DNA of 64,000 nucleotides from Allosphingosinicella deserti (GTDB lineage Bacteria > Pseudomonadota > Alphaproteobacteria > Sphingomonadales > Sphingomonadaceae): assembly GCF_003012735.1 (NCBI RefSeq), contig NZ_PXYI01000005.1, positions 434,001 through 498,000 of the forward strand, written 5' to 3'. The position numbers and the translations under genes are program-made. Numbering within the stretch: the stretch's first letter is position 1; every line of letters starts with the position of its first letter. This document shows positions 32,771 to 40,357 of the stretch, piece after piece. Below the pieces are notes generated by a model that saw only the letters and a program-made list of their open reading frames with translations, was not told the DNA's origin and made no database searches.

Positions 32771-32813
32771 GAGCGAGCTCCCGAAGCCCCCCGGTCCCCG
32801 CACCCATTGAACA

Positions 32814-32835
32814 CAGCTTGATGACCGTTTGATGA
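32814..32835 (-). promoter_or_regulatory. Possible Pho-box upstream of the Na/Pi transporter
   Basis: On the minus strand TCATCAAACGG is followed directly by TCATCAAGCTG, an 11-nt direct repeat whose TCATCAA core resembles PhoB half-sites (TGTCATAAA). It ends 43 nt before the start codon. Match quality is moderate. Confidence 0.3.
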
Positions 32836-32871
32836 TAGGTCCGCAAGCGCACCTGCCGCGACCGCCCGGTT

Positions 32872-33990
32872 CTACCGGTCGAGTTCGACCAGCCTGGCCG
32901 CACGCCAGCGGCTTTCCGGCACCGCCTCCAGCGCCCGCCGGTAGCAGGCACCCATCGGCATCTGCGAGAGACCGGCACCGGCGGAGACTTGCGGCAGGAT
33001 CGTGCCGGGGTTCCAATTGCCTTCGATAAGGATTGGACCGGCCTCTCCGAGACCGATGTCCCAGCCGACCACCGCATAAGAGGAGCCGAGCCGCGCATGC
33101 GCCTCCTGCGCGAGGCGGGTCGCTCCGGCGAGCATGTCCGGCGGCAGCACCCGCTCGAGGTCCTCGCCCGTGGCCGGATGGGCCCGCAGCGCCTGCAGCA
33201 ATCCGTCAGGGCTCTTGCCGAAAGCATCGCGCAGACGGCCGGCGCAATCTGGCGTCGCGATCAGGCCACCGCGGTTGAAATTGTCGACGGGGGCGGTGCC
33301 GCCGCCAAGCCGGACCACCGCCAGCCCGGGCTCGGGCGGACCGTGGCCGTCCAGGAAGGTCATGATCCGTACGGTCGGCAGGGCAGCGGGCGAGATCAAG
33401 GCGAGATCGGGATTCGCGGCAATCGCCTGCTGGGCGATGCCGCCCTTGGCGACCACATCCGCGATCCGGGCGGCAAGCGCCGCGTCGTCGACAGCGGCGC
33501 CGTCGCTCGTCCACCAGCGGCCGCCATCGCGGCGGACCCGGACGACGCCTCTGCCCTTGGAGCTGAAATTGGGCTTGAGGATCAGATCGCCGGACGCGAG
33601 CAGCCGCGCCGTATCGGTCTCAAGGCCAGGCGCGATGGTGAGCGGCGCCGCCAGCCCGTTCGCCGCCGCGAAACGGGCGAACGCGACCTTGTTCTTCAGC
33701 AGGCTGGTGCCGAGCGGCAGCGCGCCGGGATTGATCAGCCGATGCATGCCGCGGCGAACGTGCATCGCGACGTAGCGGTCGGGCGCGACCCGGCCCTGGA
33801 TCAGACGCCATTCGGATCGGGGAATGCCGAATTCGCGCGACTCGCCGCGCCCGTTGCCGAATCGGCCGAGCGCATGCGCCAAAGCCCGGCTGGCGGCGCC
33901 GAGATGCCGTTCGAGGCGTTCGAAATAGAAGGACAGAAGGGCGTCCGGATGAGCGCGGCCGGCCGGGGGGATGCGCCGCAGAGTCAGCAT
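32872..33990 (-). CDS. ATP-grasp protein (sugar-transfer-associated type)
   Basis: A 372-residue protein of the ATP-grasp superfamily. After a 90-residue N-terminal helical part come LLKNKVAFARFAAANGL, LILKPNFSSKGRGVVRVRRDGG (the ATP-binding Lys and Gly loop), and GWDIGLGEAGPILIEGNWNPGT, which holds the Mg-binding Glu and Asn pattern of the ATPgrasp_ST (PF14397) family. Such enzymes ligate a carboxylate to an amine and are often linked to polysaccharide or cell-surface assembly. It lies 101 nt upstream of the Na/Pi transporter on the same strand and is divergent from the glycogen cluster. The substrate is unknown. Confidence 0.82.
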   Translation of the reverse strand: MLTLRRIPPAGRAHPDALLSFYFERLERHLGAASRALAHALGRFGNGRGESREFGIPRSEWRLIQGRVAPDRYVAMHVRRGMHRLINPGALPLGTSLLKNKVAFARFAAANGLAAPLTIAPGLETDTARLLASGDLILKPNFSSKGRGVVRVRRDGGRWWTSDGAAVDDAALAARIADVVAKGGIAQQAIAANPDLALISPAALPTVRIMTFLDGHGPPEPGLAVVRLGGGTAPVDNFNRGGLIATPDCAGRLRDAFGKSPDGLLQALRAHPATGEDLERVLPPDMLAGATRLAQEAHARLGSSYAVVGWDIGLGEAGPILIEGNWNPGTILPQVSAGAGLSQMPMGACYRRALEAVPESRWRAARLVELDR

Positions 33991-34320
33991 TGCGGGCTCG
34001 TGCCGCTGCGCTTGTCCAACGCCGCCCGAACGCGGGAGGCGATCGATGAACGCGGGGCGCCGTCGGCACGTGCAGGCGGTGCACGCCGGGGGGACGATTC
34101 AGCCACGGCGCTGCGCTTAGCGGAGCTTGCATGTCAGGAATGTGACCGGAAGATCAGCTGCGTCGGCTGATCGGCGCTGGCAGCGGGCGCACTCCCGCGC
34201 GGATGCTGCAGCGCAAAAACACGGGAACCAGCCTCCTTCTCCGCCGTTCCCACGCCTGATCCGCACCGCGCCGTCCTGGCGCGTGCGGGCTCGCGTGCCC
34301 GTCTCCAGTCTCGTGAAGGA
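33991..34320. other. Divergent promoter region before the glycogen cluster
   Basis: 330 nt between the start of the ATP-grasp gene and the first glgX. It is GC-rich with open but non-coding-looking frames. A GAAGGA ribosome site lies at its right end. I could not identify a convincing promoter, operator or riboswitch. Confidence 0.4.
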
Positions 34321-36450
34321 ATGCTCTTGAACCGCCTGCCGGACCGCCTGGAAAGCGGTTCTCCCTATCCGCTCGGGGCGACGTTCGACGGCCTCGGCGT
34401 CAATTTCGCGGTCTTCTCCGCCCATGCCGACGCGATCGAATTGTGCCTGTTCGATCCCTCGGGCAAGCGCGAGGTCGCGCGGATCGCGCTTCCGGAAGTC
34501 ACCGACGAGGTGTTCCACGGCTATCTTCCCGAGGCGCGGCCGGGCCTGCTCTACGGCTATCGTGCCCACGGCGCCTACGCGCCCGAACAGGGCCACCGTT
34601 TCAATCCGCACAAATTGCTGCTCGATCCCTATACCCGCCGGCTCCACGGCCAGGTGCGCTGGACCGATGCGCTGCACGGCTACCGGGTGCGCTCGCGGAA
34701 GGCCGATCTGTCGTTCGACGCGCGCGACAGCGCGGCGGCGACGCCCAAGGGCGTGGTTACCGCCGATGCATTCGACTGGACGGGCGACGTCCGCCCGAAC
34801 ACCCCCTGGTCGAAGACGGTGATCTACGAGGCGCATGTCCGCGGCCTCACCCGGCTGATGGAAGAGGTGCCGCCGGAGGAACGCGGCACGTTTTCGGCAC
34901 TCGCCCATCCCAAGGTGATCGATCATCTGAAGCGGCTCGGCATCACCGCGCTCGAACTGATGCCGATCCACGCCTTCGTGAAGGACCGCTTCCTGGTCGA
35001 GAAGGGGCTCACCAATTATTGGGGCTATAACAGCCTGTCCTTCTTCGCGCCGGAGCCGCTTTACGGCGCGCGCGGCCAAAGCGTCGAGGCGACCCATGAC
35101 GATCTGAGGATCGCGATCCGCCGGCTGCACGCCGCGGGCATCGAGGTGATCCTCGACGTCGTCTACAATCATACCTGCGAAGGCAGCGAGCTCGGCCAGA
35201 CGATGAGCTTCCGCGGCCTCGACAACGCCTCCTATTACCGCCTGCAGGCGGACAATCCGCGTTACTGCGTGAACGACACCGGCACCGGCAATACGCTCAA
35301 TTTCGGCAGCGCCCGGGTGGTCCAGCTCGTCGCGGATTCCCTGCGCTACTGGGCGGAAAGCTTTCGGGTCGACGGCTTCCGCTTCGATCTCGGCGCCACG
35401 CTCGGGCGCGATGCGGCCGACGGCGGCTTCGATCCGGGCGCGAGCCTGTTCGACGTGCTGCGCCAGGATCCGGTGCTTGGGCGGCTGAAGCTGATCTCCG
35501 AGCCGTGGGACATCGGCCCGGGCGGCTACCAGCTCGGCAATCACCCGCCGGGCTTTGCCGAGTGGAACGACAAATATCGCGATTCCGTCCGCCGCTTCTG
35601 GAAGGGCGATGCCGGCCTGCGTCCCGAATTCGCGGCGCGCATTGCGGGATCGGGGGACCTGTTCGACCGCCGCGCGCGCCGGCCCTGGGCGAGCCTCAAC
35701 TTCCTCGCCAGCCATGACGGCTACACGCTCAACGATCTGGTCAGCTACGAGCAGCGCCACAACGAGGCCAATGGCGAGGATAACAGAGACGGCCACAGCG
35801 ACAATATGAGCTGCAACTGGGGCGCCGAAGGGGAGACCGGCGATCCGGCAATCCTCGCGGTGCGGGGCCGGGTGCGCCGTTCGATGCTGGTTACGTTGCT
35901 CTGCTCGCTCGGCACGCCGATGCTGCTCGCCGGCGACGAATTCGGCCGGACGCAGGGCGGCAACAACAATGCCTATGCCCAGGACAATGAGATCAGCTGG
36001 ATCGACTGGGCGGCCGCGCGCTCGGAAGAGGGCGAAGCGCTGACCGACTTCGTCGCGCGCCTGATTGCGCTGCGGCGGGATAACGAACTGATCCGCAGCG
36101 GGCGCTTCCTCTACGGCCAGGAAGAGGTGGCGGACGGGGTGCCGGACATCGACTGGTTCGACGAGAGCGGCAACCGGCTGAGCCCCGAGGATTGGCAGAA
36201 TCCGGAAGGGCGCGCGCTGGTGATGCGGCGGGCGCGGCGCACCGATGACGGCGGCATCGAGACGGTGGACCTGCTGGTCAACGGCAGCCACGTGCCGCTG
36301 AGCTTCACGCTGGCGGGGCCAGCGCTGCAGCGGCGGCTGATGGTCGACAGCGCCGATCCGACCGGGGCGGAACGCGACCTCGGCGACGGCGAGGCGATCG
36401 AGGTCGCCGATCGCGGGGCGGTGGTCGTGGTCGGGTGGAGTCGGGCGTGA
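34321..36450 (+). CDS. glgX: Glycogen debranching enzyme GlgX (copy 1)
   Basis: A GH13 isoamylase-type enzyme that removes the short limit branches left by glycogen phosphorylase. The 709-residue protein has the N-terminal CBM48 domain (LGATFDGLGVNFAVFSAHAD), then the catalytic barrel with VDGFRFDLGATLG (nucleophile Asp), [16 protein letters not shown] (acid Glu) and FLASHDGYTLNDLVSYEQRH (transition-state Asp). The upstream GAAGGA touches the ATG at 34321, whereas the in-frame TTG at 34327 is spaced by 6 nt, so translation may really begin at TTG (707 residues). It is the first gene of the glycogen/trehalose cluster and has a shorter insertion region than copy 2. Confidence 0.96.
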   Translation: MLLNRLPDRLESGSPYPLGATFDGLGVNFAVFSAHADAIELCLFDPSGKREVARIALPEVTDEVFHGYLPEARPGLLYGYRAHGAYAPEQGHRFNPHKLLLDPYTRRLHGQVRWTDALHGYRVRSRKADLSFDARDSAAATPKGVVTADAFDWTGDVRPNTPWSKTVIYEAHVRGLTRLMEEVPPEERGTFSALAHPKVIDHLKRLGITALELMPIHAFVKDRFLVEKGLTNYWGYNSLSFFAPEPLYGARGQSVEATHDDLRIAIRRLHAAGIEVILDVVYNHTCEGSELGQTMSFRGLDNASYYRLQADNPRYCVNDTGTGNTLNFGSARVVQLVADSLRYWAESFRVDGFRFDLGATLGRDAADGGFDPGASLFDVLRQDPVLGRLKLISEPWDIGPGGYQLGNHPPGFAEWNDKYRDSVRRFWKGDAGLRPEFAARIAGSGDLFDRRARRPWASLNFLASHDGYTLNDLVSYEQRHNEANGEDNRDGHSDNMSCNWGAEGETGDPAILAVRGRVRRSMLVTLLCSLGTPMLLAGDEFGRTQGGNNNAYAQDNEISWIDWAAARSEEGEALTDFVARLIALRRDNELIRSGRFLYGQEEVADGVPDIDWFDESGNRLSPEDWQNPEGRALVMRRARRTDDGGIETVDLLVNGSHVPLSFTLAGPALQRRLMVDSADPTGAERDLGDGEAIEVADRGAVVVVGWSRA

Positions 36451-36523
36451 TCAACGTCCCGGCCCTCGTTCTTCCTCTTCCTTGCTGGGAGGGGAGACAT
36501 GAATCGAAGAGGGTGAGGCGGCT

Positions 36524-38266
36524 ATGACCTCCTTCTCCCATCCGACGACCTGGGGCGCCACCCTGCTCCCTGACGGGCGGGCGCGCTTTCGCTTGTGGGC
36601 TCCCGGCAGTGACGCCGTCTTGCTCGAGATCGAGGGGCGCGATCCGATGCCAATGACGTCCGAGCCGGACGGCTGGTTTGCGCTCGAGGCCCCTGCGGCC
36701 CCAGGCACCGCCTACAAATACCGCGTCTCGCCCGATCTCGCCGTGCCCGATCCCGCCTCGCGCGCGCAGGCCGGCGACGTTCATGATCCGAGCCTCGTCG
36801 TCGACCCCGCAGCCTATGCCTGGCGCCGCCCCGACTGGACCGGCCGGCCGTGGGAAGAGGTGGTGCTGTACGAACTGCACGCCGGTGTGCTCGGCGGATT
36901 CGCAGGCGTTGCCGAGAAGCTCCCGGAGATCGCGGCCCTTGGCGTCACCGCGATCGAGCTGATGCCGATCGGCGATTTCTCCGGCACCCGCAACTGGGGC
37001 TATGACGGGGTGCTTCCCTATGCCCCCGATGCGGCGCTCGGCACGCCGGACGAATTGAAGGCGCTGGTCGACCGTGCCCACGAACTCGGGCTGATGGTGT
37101 TCCTGGACGTCGTCTACAATCATTTCGGGCCCGACGGGAATTATCTCGGCGCCTACGCGCCCGCCTTCTTCCGCGAGGACGTGCACACGCCTTGGGGCGG
37201 GGCGATCGACGTGCGGCAGCAGGCGGTCGCCCGCTATTTCATCGACAATGCGCTGATGTGGCTGAACGAATATCGTTTCGACGGCCTGCGCTTCGACGCG
37301 GTCCACGCGATCGGCGACTCCGATTTCCTCGACCGCATGGCGGCGGAGATTCGCGCGGGCGTCGAGCCGGGGCGGCACGTCCATCTGGTGCTGGAGAATG
37401 AGGGCAACGACGCCGCGCGCCTGGGGCCCGGGGGCTATGACGCGCAGTGGAATGACGACTTCCACAACGTCCTCCATGTCCTGCTGACCGGCGAGCGCGA
37501 CGCTTATTACGCCCATTTCGCCGAGCGCCCCGCGGAGCGGCTTGCGCGCTGCCTGGCCGAGGGCTTCGTCTACCAAGGCGAGGATTTCGACGGCCACGCC
37601 CGCGGCGTGCCGTCGGGCCATCTGCCGCCGACGCGGTTCGTGCCGTTCCTCCAAAATCACGACCAGGTCGGCAATCGCGCGCTCGGCGAGCGGCTGACCC
37701 TGCTGACCGACCCTGCCAGGCTCCGCGCCGCGACCGGGCTGCTGCTGCTGGCGCCGCAGATACCGTTGCTGTTCATGGGCGACGAATTGGGATCGGAGAG
37801 CCCGTTCCTGTTCTTCACCGATTTCCACGACGAACTCGCCGACGCGGTGCGCGAGGGACGGCGCAGGGAATTCGCCAAATTCCCGGCCTTTGCCGATCCC
37901 GAGGCGCGGGCGAAGATTCCGGATCCGAACGCGCGCTCGACGTTCGAGGGGTCGCGGCCCCAGCCCGGGCCGGGCTCGGAGGCGTGGCGGGCCTTGTACA
38001 CCGAATTGCTGGCGCTGCGGCGGGCGCGGATCGTGCCGGGGCTTGCGGAGGCGCGCAGCGAGGGTGCGGAAGCGATCGGCGAAAAGGCGGTGGTGGCGCG
38101 CTGGCGGCTCGGGACCGGGCGGCTGACCGTGGCGTTGAATTTGGGTGATCAGACAGCGGCGCTGGCCGCGCCCGAGGCGGCGCCGTTGACGGTGATCGGA
38201 GAGGCCCCTGGCGAGGGGCTGCTCCCGGGAGCCTCCTTCGCGGCGTGGCTGGAGGACGTGCGATGA
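36524..38266 (+). CDS. treZ: Malto-oligosyltrehalose trehalohydrolase
   Basis: TreZ releases free trehalose from malto-oligosyltrehalose made by TreY. The 580-residue GH13 protein has a CBM48 N-terminal domain, ELHAGVLGGFAGVAEKLPEI (the GVxGxF-type family region), NWGYDGVLPYAPDAALG, VVYNHFGPDGNYLGAYAPAF, YRFDGLRFDAVHAIGD with the nucleophile Asp, VLENEGND with the acid Glu, and FLQNHDQVGNRALGERL, all as in known TreZ. The ribosome site GGGTGAGG precedes ATG 36524. It lies 73 nt after glgX1 and 96 nt before malQ, in the same direction. Confidence 0.95.
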   Translation: MTSFSHPTTWGATLLPDGRARFRLWAPGSDAVLLEIEGRDPMPMTSEPDGWFALEAPAAPGTAYKYRVSPDLAVPDPASRAQAGDVHDPSLVVDPAAYAWRRPDWTGRPWEEVVLYELHAGVLGGFAGVAEKLPEIAALGVTAIELMPIGDFSGTRNWGYDGVLPYAPDAALGTPDELKALVDRAHELGLMVFLDVVYNHFGPDGNYLGAYAPAFFREDVHTPWGGAIDVRQQAVARYFIDNALMWLNEYRFDGLRFDAVHAIGDSDFLDRMAAEIRAGVEPGRHVHLVLENEGNDAARLGPGGYDAQWNDDFHNVLHVLLTGERDAYYAHFAERPAERLARCLAEGFVYQGEDFDGHARGVPSGHLPPTRFVPFLQNHDQVGNRALGERLTLLTDPARLRAATGLLLLAPQIPLLFMGDELGSESPFLFFTDFHDELADAVREGRRREFAKFPAFADPEARAKIPDPNARSTFEGSRPQPGPGSEAWRALYTELLALRRARIVPGLAEARSEGAEAIGEKAVVARWRLGTGRLTVALNLGDQTAALAAPEAAPLTVIGEAPGEGLLPGASFAAWLEDVR

Positions 38267-38362
38267 TGGGCGTCTTCACGCCGTCGAGCGGTTTCGGCCG
38301 CAACCCACCCCTTTCCCCGCCCTTGAACGGGAGGGGCGGTTGATAGATCGGAAATTCGCGCA

Positions 38363-40357
38363 ATGACTGACCAGGCTCTCCATGCCCTTGCCGATGCGGC
38401 CGGGCTGATCGTCGAGTGGGAGGATGCGGACGGGAATCCGCAGACCGTGTCCGATGCCAATCTGCGGACCATCCTCACCGCGCTCGGCCACCCCTGCGCG
38501 ACCCCAGCCGATTGCAAGGCTGCGGCCGAGGCGCTTGCGCAGGCGCATGCGGCCAATTTCGTCACCGCCGATCTCGGCACGCCGGTGAGGCTCCCGGGCG
38601 TTCACGGCAAGGTGCGGATGCGGCTCGAGAGCGGGGAGACGATCGAGCATGATCTCGGCCCCGACGGACTGCTGCCGGCGATCGACGTGGCCGGTTATCA
38701 CGGGATCGAGCATCATCACGGATCGCTGGTCGTCGCGGTCGCGCCGCAGCGCTGCGCGCCGATGCCGGCGGGCGAGGGCGGGCGGCGTCCCTGGGGCGCG
38801 TCGGTGCAGATCTATGCGCTGCGCGGCGAGCATCCGACCGCGTTCGGCGATTTCGGCGCGCTCGCCGAATTCGGCTGGGCAGCGGCCGAGCGCGGCATGG
38901 ATGCGCTGGCGATCAGCCCGGTCCACGCGCTCTTCACCGCCGATCCGGGGCGCTACAGCCCCTATTCGCCGTCGAGCCGCGAATATCTCAACCCGCTGTT
39001 CATCGATCCGGCGCTGATCGGCATCGAGCATGATTGCGGCGGCCCCGGAACGGGCGACCTCATCGATTGGCAGCAGGCGTGGCCGTGCCGGATGCAGGCG
39101 CTGCGCCGCTTCCACGACGATTTCTTCGCCGATCCCGATCGGGATGAGAGCCATTTCAACGCTTTCGCAGAAATAGGCGGCGAGCGCCTCCGCCAGCATG
39201 CCGTGTTCGAGGCGCTGCAGGGCTTCTTCTTCCGCACTCAGGGCGCCGGCGGCTGGCAGGCCTGGCCGGCCGATTATCGGGATCCGCACGGTGAGGCGGT
39301 GGCCAAATTCGCCAAGGCCAATGCCGACGAGATCCGCTTCCACATCTTCCTGCAATGGCTCGCCGACGCATCGCTCGGCGGCGCCCACGGCATCGCCCGC
39401 GCGCGCGGCATGGCGGTGGGCCTCGTCGCCGATCTCGCGGTCGGGCTCGATCCCGGCGGCAGCCATGCCTGGAGCCGCCGCGGCGAATTGCTGACCGGGC
39501 TCGGCATCGGCGCGCCGCCCGACGCGTTCCAGGCCGCCGGCCAGAATTGGGGGCTGACCAGCTTCTCGCCGGAGGGCCTGCGCCGGACCGGCTTCGCGCC
39601 GTTCATCCGGATGCTGCGTGCGGCGATGCGCCACGCGGGCGCGATCCGCATCGATCACGCGCTCGGCCTTCGGCGGCTGTGGCTGGTTCCCGAAGGCGCC
39701 TCGCCGATGGACGGCGCCTATCTCAAGATGCCGGAGCAGGATCTGCTGCGGCTGATCGCGCTGGAATCGCAGCGCGCCGGGGTGGCGGTGATCGGCGAGG
39801 ATCTCGGCGTCGTCCCGCCGGGCTTCCGCGACGCGATCGCGGCACGCGGCATCTACGGCATGCGGGTGCTGCCGTTCGAGCGCAACGAAGACGGCGAGTT
39901 CCGGCCGAATGCAGACTGGGGCGCGGGCGCGGTGGCAATGACCAGCACCCACGATCTCGTGCCGATCGCCGGCTGGTGGCGCGAACGCGATCTCGACTGG
40001 CGCGAGAAGCTGACCGGCGCCGACATGGCCGATGCGCGCAGTGCGCGCGCCGAAGAACGGGCTGGGCTGTGGGGGGCCTTCGTCGACGCCGGAATCGTCA
40101 CCGGCAAAGCGCCGGCCGGCGACGACCCGGAGCCGGCACTCGATGCCGCGCTGGCCTTCACCGCTTCCGCGCCATGCGATCTTGCGCTGTTTCCGGCGGA
40201 AGATCTGTTCGGCATCGACGAGGCGCCGAACCTTCCCGGCACGATCGACGAGCATCCCAATTGGCGCCGCCGTCTCCCGGGCACCGGCGAGGCCTTGCTC
40301 TCCGATCCCGCCAATGTTCGGCGGATCGAGCGGATCAACCAGGCGAGGGCCAAGTGA
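38363..40357 (+). CDS. malQ: 4-alpha-glucanotransferase
   Basis: MalQ (GH77) moves glucan segments between malto-oligosaccharides, turning the short products of debranching into longer chains usable by GlgP or TreY. The 664-residue protein has an N-terminal extension typical of proteobacterial MalQ, then SRYSPYSPSSREYLNPLFID (visible as the core YSPYSPSSREYLNPLF), IRIDHALGLRRLWLVPEG with the nucleophile Asp, VIGEDLGVVPPGFRDAI with the acid Glu, and TSTHDLVPIAGWW. The ribosome site is weak (CGGAAA). It overlaps treY by 4 nt at GTGA, so the two are probably translationally coupled. Confidence 0.95.
   Translation: MTDQALHALADAAGLIVEWEDADGNPQTVSDANLRTILTALGHPCATPADCKAAAEALAQAHAANFVTADLGTPVRLPGVHGKVRMRLESGETIEHDLGPDGLLPAIDVAGYHGIEHHHGSLVVAVAPQRCAPMPAGEGGRRPWGASVQIYALRGEHPTAFGDFGALAEFGWAAAERGMDALAISPVHALFTADPGRYSPYSPSSREYLNPLFIDPALIGIEHDCGGPGTGDLIDWQQAWPCRMQALRRFHDDFFADPDRDESHFNAFAEIGGERLRQHAVFEALQGFFFRTQGAGGWQAWPADYRDPHGEAVAKFAKANADEIRFHIFLQWLADASLGGAHGIARARGMAVGLVADLAVGLDPGGSHAWSRRGELLTGLGIGAPPDAFQAAGQNWGLTSFSPEGLRRTGFAPFIRMLRAAMRHAGAIRIDHALGLRRLWLVPEGASPMDGAYLKMPEQDLLRLIALESQRAGVAVIGEDLGVVPPGFRDAIAARGIYGMRVLPFERNEDGEFRPNADWGAGAVAMTSTHDLVPIAGWWRERDLDWREKLTGADMADARSARAEERAGLWGAFVDAGIVTGKAPAGDDPEPALDAALAFTASAPCDLALFPAEDLFGIDEAPNLPGTIDEHPNWRRRLPGTGEALLSDPANVRRIERINQARAK

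Noticed and set aside
39355-40353. An open frame that would fuse 333 residues to the N-terminus of TreY.
   Set aside because: It overlaps malQ in another frame and is Arg/Ala-rich; the TreY family start YRIQFHKDF and the GTGA overlap locate the real start.
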